A stretch of 64,000 nt of DNA, taken from the NCBI RefSeq assembly GCF_018860525.1, contig NZ_JAHKPM010000054.1:52928-116927 (forward strand). The letters are read 5' to 3'. The notes below the pieces were generated by a model. It was not told where the DNA came from, searched no databases, and saw only the letters and a program-made list of their open reading frames with translations. Made by a program: the position numbers and the translations under genes. The stretch is from Vibrio hepatarius (GTDB lineage Bacteria; Pseudomonadota; Gammaproteobacteria; Enterobacterales; Vibrionaceae). The stretch's first letter is position 1, and each line of letters opens with the position of its first letter. Of the stretch, positions 9,070 to 16,218 are shown one piece after another.

Positions 9070-9711
9070 TTAAAACGTAATGAGTGACGCCTGTTTAACT
9101 AGTTGACCTATCTCCTGCCAACAGCCGCGGTCTATCAGTTTTTCCGGTACCATCCAAGTTCCACCACAAGCAACAACTGAATGTACTGCAAGATATTCAT
9201 TTACATTGTTGATGCCTATCCCTCCTGTGGGCATAAACTTAACTGGATAGACTGCTGATAAAGCTTTAAGCATGGCAAGCCCACCAGATGGCTCTGCTGG
9301 GAAGAATTTTAACGTTTTAAGTCCCATCTCCATCGCCTGTTCAACCAAACTCGGACTGTTTACTCCTGGAATAATCGTCACATGTTTATCCAAACAATAT
9401 TGCACTGTCTTGGGGTTAAAACCTGGGCTGACAATAAAATCGACACCTGCATCAACTGCTTCATCAACTTGATAAGGTGTCAGTACTGTCCCCGCACCAA
9501 TTAACATATCGGGGTAAGTATCCCGTAATAGCCGTATCGCCTGTGCTGCACAGTTAGTACGAAAGGTAATTTCAGCGCATGGAATACCGTTTTCGATCAG
9601 TGTGTGTCCCAAGGGCACGACATCATCTATCTTATTGATGGTAACAACAGGAATTATTTTTAGTTGTGTTAACTTCTTATCAATGGATGTCATAGCGTCA
9701 TTCTCATACAT
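9070..9711 (-). CDS. KDPG/KHG aldolase (Eda family)
   Basis: 213-residue class I aldolase. Seen: E-I-T-F-R-T (catalytic Glu region), G-A-G-T-V-L-T, a F-I-V-S-P-G-F strand, L-K-F-F-P-A-E with the Schiff-base Lys, and M-P-T-G-G-I phosphate/carboxylate loop. The family splits 2-keto-3-deoxy-6-phosphogluconate to pyruvate plus glyceraldehyde 3-phosphate, and often 4-hydroxy-2-oxoglutarate to pyruvate plus glyoxylate. No edd neighbour is present, while a ketoglutarate-semialdehyde-type dehydrogenase operon is close, so the second activity deserves attention. Two ATGs (9711 and 9693) are possible; neither has a strong ribosome site. Confidence 0.88.
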   Translation of the reverse strand: MYENDAMTSIDKKLTQLKIIPVVTINKIDDVVPLGHTLIENGIPCAEITFRTNCAAQAIRLLRDTYPDMLIGAGTVLTPYQVDEAVDAGVDFIVSPGFNPKTVQYCLDKHVTIIPGVNSPSLVEQAMEMGLKTLKFFPAEPSGGLAMLKALSAVYPVKFMPTGGIGINNVNEYLAVHSVVACGGTWMVPEKLIDRGCWQEIGQLVKQASLITF

Positions 9712-9870
9712 ATGTTCTTAGAAAGGTCATACATTCGTTTTCACATATACTGCAAATCTGAGTTTAAAGTCTCGATGTAATATTTCACTATAATAACGGA
9801 TTAAGTTTTATTTTTCAGAAGTCGGCGTAGCTTAGTAAGCGAACAAAAAAATGGCACCATGTATTCATTC

Positions 9871-9892
9871 AAATGTTAATGAGATCACACGT
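9871..9892. promoter_or_regulatory. CRP-like binding site
   Basis: TGTTA-N6-TCACA within flanking AAA...CGT gives nine of ten core matches to the CRP consensus TGTGA-N6-TCACA. It lies about 160 bases from the aldolase start and 250 from the D-lactate dehydrogenase start. Catabolite control of either gene would make sense. Confidence 0.5.
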
Positions 9893-10021
9893 TTGATAAC
9901 CGAAAATATCAGGTTATGGACATAATATTATATTCTTTTTGAAAAAATACTTTGCTTTAAAATCCAGCAATCAACCCCATGGTAAATCTTAAGAAATTGA
10001 AATTATTGAACTTTGCTAAAC

Positions 10022-10049
10022 TATACATTCATCCTTTTCCGAATGTATA
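10022..10049. repeat. Inverted repeat upstream of D-lactate dehydrogenase
   Basis: TATACATTC and GAATGTATA are perfect 9-bp arms separated by 10 bases, about 90 bases before the dld start. The spacing (one and a half to two helical turns between arm centres) fits a dimeric repressor operator. A transcript hairpin is the alternative. Confidence 0.5.
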
Positions 10050-10140
10050 TACAGGCTTTCGAAATAAAGTGGTGTAGTTTAAATTTCAAAATTAAACTAT
10101 CTCTCATTACAAATCGTTTACTAAGAAAGTAAAGAACACT

Positions 10141-11844
10141 ATGGATAATCACACGATAATTCAAGCTTTCATCGATATCGTTGGCAGAAAAAACGTTTTA
10201 ACCGCTGAGAAAAAAACTGAATACTATCGATCCGGTTTTCGTTCTGGAAAAGGTAAAGCGCTTGCGATACTGTTTCCCGGTTCACTTGTTGAACAGTGGC
10301 GCCTCTTAGAAACTGCGGTCAAATCTAATTGTATTATTATCATGCAAGCCGCCAAAACCGGACTTACCGAGGGCTCCACACCCAGTGGTGAAGACTACGA
10401 TCGCGATGTCGTTATTATCAATATAATGCGCATCAATACCTTACACCTTATCGATGGTGGTAAACAAGTCGTGAGTTTGCCCGGTGTTAGCCTTCACCAA
10501 TTGGAAAAAAAACTCAAAACGGTCAATCGTGCTCCCCATTCGGTTATTGGTTCTTCTTCAATTGGTGCAACTGTTATCGGTGGCATTGCCAATAACTCAG
10601 GAGGTGCACTTGTTAAGCGCGGCCCTGCCTACACTGAGTTTTCACTATTTGGTCGAGTAACAAAGGATGGTAAGTTAGAGCTGGTAAACCACCTTGGAAT
10701 TGAAGGATTAGGTAATACACCAGAAGAAATTCTCACTAATATCGAGCAAGGTAATTTTACACCCGACAGTATAGTTAACAGTGATGCTATGGCTTCAGAT
10801 AAAGAATATGAGGCTCGAGTACGCAATATAGATTCAGATAGCCCATCTCGTTTCAATGCGGATCCTAGACGTCTATTTGAAGCAAGTGGCTGCGCTGGTA
10901 AGCTTGCGGTGTTTGCGGTTCGAGTCGACACCAATACGGTCCCTGAAAATGAGCAACTTTTCTATATAGGATGCAATGACTCTGCAATGCTTAGTCAACT
11001 TAGGCGCGATATGCTGAGCCAGTTTACGCATCTTCCTGAAATGGGCGAGTATATGCATCGAGATATATTCAACTTAGCTGAAAATTATGGCAAGGATGTA
11101 TTCTTATCAATTCACCATTTAGGTACAGATCGACTGCCAAAGTTCTTCGCTCTTAAGGCAAAAGTAGAAGCCATACTAAAACGTATTCCCTTTGTTTCAA
11201 ATGAACTTCCAGATATCCTTATGTATTGGCTTAGTCAGGTGTTCCCGCAACATTTACCACAACGTATGTTACAATTTAGGGACAAATATCAGCACCATTT
11301 GATTCTTAAAATGAGTGATGGTGGTATTGATGAAGCCAAAAAACATCTCGAAGACATCTGGGCTAAAAACGAAGACTGTGAATATTTTATTTGTAGTGAG
11401 GATGAAGGCAAAAAAGCGTTACTTCATCGTTTTGCTGCAGCTGGTGCCGCTATACGTTACGAAACCATACATTCTAACGATGTCGAAGAAATTCTCGCTC
11501 TAGATATCGCATTGCGCCGTAATGACATTGAATGGGTTGAGCAATTACCAAAAGAAATAACGAAAGACTTAGTTGTTGGGCTTTATTATGGGCACTTTAT
11601 GTGTCATGTATTTCACCAGGATTATATCTTTAGAAAAGGGGCTGACACGAAGAAAATCAAAAAGGAGATGCTTGAGCTCCTGACTCAAAAAGGTGCCAAA
11701 TACCCTGCCGAACATAATGTGGGTCACCTTTATGAAGCCGAAAAACAGTTGCAGGCATTTTACCACGCACTAGACCCAACCAATACCTTTAACCCTGGTA
11801 TAGGAAAAATGAGTAAGTATAAGCGCAACTGCAATTGCTGTTAA
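10141..11844 (+). CDS. dld: Quinone-dependent D-lactate dehydrogenase
   Basis: 567 residues matching the E. coli Dld type of FAD-linked D-lactate dehydrogenase. The N-terminal FAD_binding_4 domain contains A-A-K-T-G-L-T-E-G-S-T-P and I-G-G-I-A-N-N-S-G-G; a membrane-binding and cap region follows; the C-terminal segment has P-A-E-H-N-V-G-H-L-Y with conserved His. It oxidises D-lactate to pyruvate and feeds electrons to the quinone pool at the inner membrane. The C terminus ends in an unusual Cys cluster (C-N-C-C). The stop overlaps that of the convergent LysR gene. Confidence 0.93.
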   Translation: MDNHTIIQAFIDIVGRKNVLTAEKKTEYYRSGFRSGKGKALAILFPGSLVEQWRLLETAVKSNCIIIMQAAKTGLTEGSTPSGEDYDRDVVIINIMRINTLHLIDGGKQVVSLPGVSLHQLEKKLKTVNRAPHSVIGSSSIGATVIGGIANNSGGALVKRGPAYTEFSLFGRVTKDGKLELVNHLGIEGLGNTPEEILTNIEQGNFTPDSIVNSDAMASDKEYEARVRNIDSDSPSRFNADPRRLFEASGCAGKLAVFAVRVDTNTVPENEQLFYIGCNDSAMLSQLRRDMLSQFTHLPEMGEYMHRDIFNLAENYGKDVFLSIHHLGTDRLPKFFALKAKVEAILKRIPFVSNELPDILMYWLSQVFPQHLPQRMLQFRDKYQHHLILKMSDGGIDEAKKHLEDIWAKNEDCEYFICSEDEGKKALLHRFAAAGAAIRYETIHSNDVEEILALDIALRRNDIEWVEQLPKEITKDLVVGLYYGHFMCHVFHQDYIFRKGADTKKIKKEMLELLTQKGAKYPAEHNVGHLYEAEKQLQAFYHALDPTNTFNPGIGKMSKYKRNCNCC

Positions 11845-12803
11845 AATGAACCAAAATTCACTTGTTGGCTATCCCAGCCAAAACTTTCACACATCGCTTT
11901 GAGCTGACCCAACTCACTTTGGGTTTGCTCAACAAGCCAGTTATGTATTTCATCAATAACCAAGCTTCGACTAGGTTTATAGCAAAAATATTGCCATTGG
12001 CTATGTTGCAAAATTACATCATCTGGGCATTTAAGAAACTCACGCTTAAGCTCTGGCAATACTAGTAATAGATCGGTAACCGTCACTCCTTGACCAGCTA
12101 AACACGCACTTAGTGCTAAATCTAAACTATAAAAAACGGTGTCTCTGCTTTTTTTTATTCCTTGCAAATTAGCCTGATTTAACCAATTCTTCCAGTCTTG
12201 GTGGTCGAGTGTGGCATGTAAATGAGGTAGTGTAAGTACATCTTGGAGCGGCACATTTTGATCTGATAGGGATTTAGCATACACTGGCGCCATATACTCC
12301 TCACGCAAAAAAGTCACATCTTTCCTGCCTTTGTATTTATCTCTTCGGCAAGTATTTACAATCAACAAATCACAGTCTTCCGAGTCTAAGTCTGGATCTT
12401 CTTCAATTGAAGGAATAATAACGATTTCGTGTTCAGGGTATTTTTCATTAAGGATAACAACTTGAGGTAAAAGAATACGAGTTGCGTAACCTAGCGCACT
12501 TTTTATCACAATCCTTTGCTTATGAGATGAAGACCAATCACCTATTAATTTATCCAATGCATGATAGCTTGCACTCAAGCTCTGGTATAACTCATAACCT
12601 TTTGCCGTAAGCTCAATCGCTCGATGCTTACGTAACACCAATGGAGTACTTAATGCATCTTCAAGCTGTTTAACTTGTCGACTCACAGCACTTTGAGTCA
12701 CATTTAATTCATCGGCAGCTTTAGTAAAACTCATCAAGCGTGCGACAGACTCAAATACTTTAAGCCCATTGTGCGAATAAGGAAGAAAATTATAACCAGA
12801 CAT
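11841..12803 (-). CDS. LysR-type transcriptional regulator
   Basis: About 320 residues from the chosen ATG at 12803, which has GAGAAAG just upstream; two earlier in-frame ATGs lack a ribosome site. The helix-turn-helix includes F-E-S-V-A-R-L-M-S-F-T-K-A-A-D-E-L and T-Q-S-A-V-S-R-Q-V-K-Q-L-E, as in the GcvA/DsdC-like LysR subgroup. The effector domain covers about residues 95-300. It is convergent with dld and divergent from the MATE gene, so it may control the exporter or itself. The ligand is unknown. Confidence 0.88.
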   Translation of the reverse strand: MSGYNFLPYSHNGLKVFESVARLMSFTKAADELNVTQSAVSRQVKQLEDALSTPLVLRKHRAIELTAKGYELYQSLSASYHALDKLIGDWSSSHKQRIVIKSALGYATRILLPQVVILNEKYPEHEIVIIPSIEEDPDLDSEDCDLLIVNTCRRDKYKGRKDVTFLREEYMAPVYAKSLSDQNVPLQDVLTLPHLHATLDHQDWKNWLNQANLQGIKKSRDTVFYSLDLALSACLAGQGVTVTDLLLVLPELKREFLKCPDDVILQHSQWQYFCYKPSRSLVIDEIHNWLVEQTQSELGQLKAMCESFGWDSQQVNFGSF

Positions 12804-12907
12804 TGCTTTCTCACATGATTTTAACTCATGTAAGGGTGACATAAATATCATTTGAAGGCCAGAGGCCAAAAGCGTAGTTTATGCTGGTAAACTACCCGAG
12901 GCATATA

Positions 12908-14257
12908 ATGAAAACAATTCTCTCATTAGCATTCCCATTAATCATTTCACAGCTCATCACCATGGCATTAGTTTTAACCGATGTTTGGATGATGTCACAA
13001 CTAAGTGTGTCTGCACTAGCAGCTGGCGGATTAGGGGCATCAGTTTACAGCTTTGTGTTTATTATTGCGAGCAGCTGTGTCGGCTGTGTCGCAAACCTTA
13101 TCGCTATCGCTTATGGCCAGCGAATTGCAAGACCAGCATTTGGAAATCAACAAATTCGCCATGCCGTTAAAGGCGCTATATTACTGTCCTTCATTTTAAC
13201 TTTAGTTCTCACTTTAAGCTTTAATTACGTTCCAAATTTACTCATTCTTTCCGATCAGCCTGAACAGTTAATTAATCCCGCAATGAGTTACCTCAATACC
13301 TTAAAGTGGGCAATGCTCCCTTCACTCATTTTGCTTGTCTTACGTGGCCTAACCAGTGCACTAGGAAGCGCTCGTTCAATTATGGCTATGTCGCTGTTGA
13401 CCGTTGTATTAAATGTCCCGCTAAGTTACCTATTTGCATTTACATTTGAACAAGGTTTATCAGGCCTTGGGGCAGGTACGGCACTAGCATCTTTTATCGT
13501 TATGTTAGGTTATGGTTACTGGGTCTTTAAACGATCAGAATATCGCTCATTTTCACCGTGGACAAAAATCGATGAATACTCATTTTCATTACTCAGACCC
13601 CTATTGTCTCTTGGATTACCAATCACAATGGCAGCATTACTTGAACATGGTTTGATTTATGGGGGAACTCTAATGGCTGGAGCTATTAGTGTCGCAGCCC
13701 TTGCATTGCACCAGATCCTGATTCAATGCCTAAGCTTTACTTGGAATATAAATTTTGGCTTCTCACAAGCAGCCGCAATTCTGGTTGGTAGAGATTTCGG
13801 CGCAGGAAACGCTGAAGGAATCAAACGCACAGTCAAGCGAAGCTTTATGATAACAACAATACTCAGTTCAGTACTCGCAGGACTCTTTATATATTATCCT
13901 GAAGCTATCAGCACTCTATTTAACCTCGACACTCAAATGTCTGATTTATTAATAGCCGTGATCTGGGTCGTAGCCTTATCATTTATTGTTGATGCATGGC
14001 AGCTACTTGCAATCAACTTACTGCGTGGGATGAAAATAGTTTTAGCCCCCACTTTTGTCACAGCCATTGGCTACTGGTTATTTGGCTTGCCTGCTGCTTG
14101 GTTCCTACTACAGGACCATGGTTTAGCGGGTATCTGGGGGGGAATCGGCATCGGGCTTGGTATCTCTGGTATTTTATTACTTGCACAGCTTTTATCTACT
14201 ATATATAAACACAGATCCATAAAACCTGGTACAGGTAACCCAAGTTTTGCGTCTTAG
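12908..14257 (+). CDS. MATE family efflux transporter (NorM-like)
   Basis: About 449 residues with 12 hydrophobic segments in two repeated halves, typical of multidrug and toxic compound extrusion transporters. The start has the family opening (L-A-F-P-L-I-I-S-Q-L, then D-V-W-M-M-S), and L-G-L-P-I-T-M opens the second half. It should act as a Na+ or H+ antiporter in the inner membrane exporting cationic compounds. The ATG at 12908 is preferred to 12881 because CGAGG lies at proper distance. It is divergent from a LysR gene. Confidence 0.9.
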   Translation: MKTILSLAFPLIISQLITMALVLTDVWMMSQLSVSALAAGGLGASVYSFVFIIASSCVGCVANLIAIAYGQRIARPAFGNQQIRHAVKGAILLSFILTLVLTLSFNYVPNLLILSDQPEQLINPAMSYLNTLKWAMLPSLILLVLRGLTSALGSARSIMAMSLLTVVLNVPLSYLFAFTFEQGLSGLGAGTALASFIVMLGYGYWVFKRSEYRSFSPWTKIDEYSFSLLRPLLSLGLPITMAALLEHGLIYGGTLMAGAISVAALALHQILIQCLSFTWNINFGFSQAAAILVGRDFGAGNAEGIKRTVKRSFMITTILSSVLAGLFIYYPEAISTLFNLDTQMSDLLIAVIWVVALSFIVDAWQLLAINLLRGMKIVLAPTFVTAIGYWLFGLPAAWFLLQDHGLAGIWGGIGIGLGISGILLLAQLLSTIYKHRSIKPGTGNPSFAS

Positions 14258-14409
14258 AACTCAGCAAAAGTATCACTAAAATAAGACCAAATCTGCCCCC
14301 ATAAACCAATGAATAAATCAGGTGTTCCACCTTTGGCTTTGAACACTAAATACTTACCAGAATTAGCCGCAACGTCTCGAGTATTCTCCACCTTTGTTGG
14401 ATCTATGTA
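14254..14409 (-). pseudogene. 3' remnant of an effector-binding (GyrI-like) domain gene
   Basis: The reverse strand encodes about 50 residues ending at a TAA that overlaps the MATE stop. They include D-V-A-A-N-S-G-K-Y-L-V-F-K-A-K-G, then L-W-G-Q-I-W-S-Y-F. That is the pattern of the C-terminal part of AraC/GyrI-type effector-binding domains (A-G-x-Y-x-V-F then W-x-x-I-W-x-x-F). An in-frame TAA lies at the upstream side, just beyond an I-Y-I-D segment, and there is no start codon, so only the tail of a once longer gene survives. Confidence 0.55.
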
Positions 14410-14646
14410 TATTAGTTAACCTACTTTAATCTTATATTATGCTAATGAACCATAAAAACTCTAGCAATATAAACCCTCATTAAAAAATGCCCATCAAATT
14501 ATTGAAAATAAACACTGGAAAAATTATATAAAAACATTTAAATTCTCCAAAAAATAACAATAAACAAACATAAAACCAAGACAAGTTAAATGTTTGTCTT
14601 AAACAACCTTTAAACATGAACATAATCACAGTTTGGCAAATTTAAA

Positions 14647-15153
14647 ATGATAGATAAAATAATAAGACTAATTAATGACAGTAAGCATGATACAGGCGGG
14701 GTTAAGTTTTTAGCTCAAGAAATGGGGATAAAGTACAGTACTTTATATAGCCTATATTCAGGCAAGAATAGTAACCCAACGATAGAAACAGTTGGAAAAA
14801 TTTGTGATTACTATAACATTACTTTTTCAGATCTTTCAGATGATGCTGTTCCACCCTACCACTTTGATAAATTGAGTTCCGATATTATAGAACTCTGTAA
14901 TAAAAGAGATACGGATATCTACATTAAAAACAACCTTCTAATTGACACTTTACCAAAAAGTAGCCAGCTGATTTTTGAGAAGTTTGTCCCACCATTAAAA
15001 AACAAAAATCATTATATCTGTAAATCAAAATCAGGCGAAGTTGTTCTTAGAAAAATAATAGAAGAAGACAATAAGTTTATTTTTATATCTTCCAATAGGA
15101 TAATTCACGAAGATAACTACCCAATCATGCAACTTAAAAATGTCAAAATTTAA
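14647..15153 (+). CDS. XRE-type regulator with degenerate peptidase-S24-like tail
   Basis: 168 residues. Residues about 15-62 form a Cro/CI-type helix-turn-helix (F-L-A-Q-E-M-G-I-K-Y-S-T-L-Y-S-L-Y-S-G, then T-I-E-T-V-G-K-I-C-D-Y-Y). The C-terminal 60 residues resemble the last strands of LexA/CI-like domains (Y-I-C-K-S-K-S-G-E-V-V-L-R-K-I, then F-I-S-S-N) but lack the serine half, so self-cleavage is unlikely. It is the first gene of a compact three-gene unit and overlaps the next gene by 14 bases. The region is strikingly AT-rich, which suggests transfer. Confidence 0.75.
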   Translation: MIDKIIRLINDSKHDTGGVKFLAQEMGIKYSTLYSLYSGKNSNPTIETVGKICDYYNITFSDLSDDAVPPYHFDKLSSDIIELCNKRDTDIYIKNNLLIDTLPKSSQLIFEKFVPPLKNKNHYICKSKSGEVVLRKIIEEDNKFIFISSNRIIHEDNYPIMQLKNVKI

Positions 15154-15460
15154 CTTATTTAAAATAAGAAAAAAACGCTCTAACTTATATTCTATCGACG
15201 GATTGGTAGGATTTATTGACAAGGAGATGTTTAAACATGCTTATATCGACAAGCATGATGTCGGGCTTCATAAGGATATATACTCTATTTCTGATGAACG
15301 CATACGCTCAATCAACGTAAAAGATAAAACCATTGAGATGGAAATATCTGATATTCCGGTAACCGTCTCAATGAAAAGTTTACTAACACCTTCAATTAGA
15401 AAAAAACTAAGGATTAGCAATGAAAACTTTATAGCCATTTACAATCTTATGGAGCGATAG
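15140..15460 (+). CDS. Unknown 106-aa basic protein in the XRE/VUT unit
   Basis: No family recognised. The protein is small, rich in Lys and Ile, with no membrane segment; the N terminus is very basic (K-x-x-K-I-R-K-K-R). Its start lies inside the end of the XRE gene, and the RBS of the next gene lies within its last codons, so the three genes are probably co-translated. It could be a phage- or plasmid-type accessory protein, but nothing in the sequence fixes a function. Confidence 0.6.
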   Translation: MSKFNLFKIRKKRSNLYSIDGLVGFIDKEMFKHAYIDKHDVGLHKDIYSISDERIRSINVKDKTIEMEISDIPVTVSMKSLLTPSIRKKLRISNENFIAIYNLMER

Positions 15461-15463
15461 CCA

Positions 15464-16096
15464 TTGAAGCGTCTTGAAACTTCGACTATGGCTGCCACTC
15501 TTGGTATCTTTTGCTTTCTTACAGCATCCAACTTAGCGGCAGCCAAATCAATTGAAGTATTTGGTATTTATTTAACTGCGGGGTTCTTTACCTACCCATT
15601 TGTTTACTTCTTTTCATCAATCATTATCGCCACAAGGTCACCAAAAACATTTTTTAAGTGTATAACTATGGCATACATAGGCTATCTAGTTTTTATAAGT
15701 TTGATGTATATGTCCACGATTATTCCGGGAATTAAAGCTGAATCAAACTACAACCAAAGCCTTAACTCAGTATATAGCTTAGTCAACTACCGTGTTTACT
15801 TATCATCACTATGTGCTTACTTTGTGTCCATGTCGATGTTTGGAGTATTATTTACCGCGCTTAAGATTAGAAATATGGCCTTACGCATTACACTTTCTAC
15901 ATTTTTTGTCGCTTTAGTCGATGTTAAGTTATTCCTCGTTTTGGCCTTCTTTGGTGTCAAAGAAAATAATTTACTGCTCAATATTATTGTTTGGTCTAGT
16001 GCTGTAAAATTAGTTGCGCAATTAATCCTGCTCCTACCAGCTATTTGGACCATTAACATGATCCGAGATAAAGATGAATTCTGCTTTTCTAATTAG
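15464..16096 (+). CDS. VUT/YhhQ-like integral membrane protein (queuosine-precursor-transporter fold)
   Basis: 210 residues with about six hydrophobic segments. The opening (L-T-A-S-N-L-A-A-A-K, then F-G-I-Y-L-T-A-G-F-F-T-Y-P-F-V-Y) parallels the YhhQ/VUT family start, where queuosine precursor transporters have A-N-x-x-A-x-K and L-T-A-G-x-x-x-x-P. The later part is more diverged. The TTG start is supported by GGAG at 15451, nine bases upstream and inside the previous gene's last codon and stop. Import of a deazapurine-like compound is possible. It could also serve another small substrate controlled by the XRE gene. Confidence 0.6.
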   Translation: MKRLETSTMAATLGIFCFLTASNLAAAKSIEVFGIYLTAGFFTYPFVYFFSSIIIATRSPKTFFKCITMAYIGYLVFISLMYMSTIIPGIKAESNYNQSLNSVYSLVNYRVYLSSLCAYFVSMSMFGVLFTALKIRNMALRITLSTFFVALVDVKLFLVLAFFGVKENNLLLNIIVWSSAVKLVAQLILLLPAIWTINMIRDKDEFCFSN

Positions 16097-16218
16097 TAAA
16101 TATAAGGAGGCATTGGTTAGATGCCCCCACAACTCCGATTGCACAGTGATGTTAAGGGTTGTATGGTAACCAATACTGGTGCAGGCCATTGCTGATAACC
16201 ATCAAGATATTATTTAAA

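Larger units (their letters stand above)
9712..10140. other. Divergent intergenic region between aldolase and D-lactate dehydrogenase
   Basis: AT-rich 429-base regulatory region without a plausible gene. It holds a CRP-like site and a long inverted repeat, listed separately. A TATACATTC-like element also occurs at about 9729-9736, near the aldolase start, and resembles the arm of that repeat. Confidence 0.6.
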
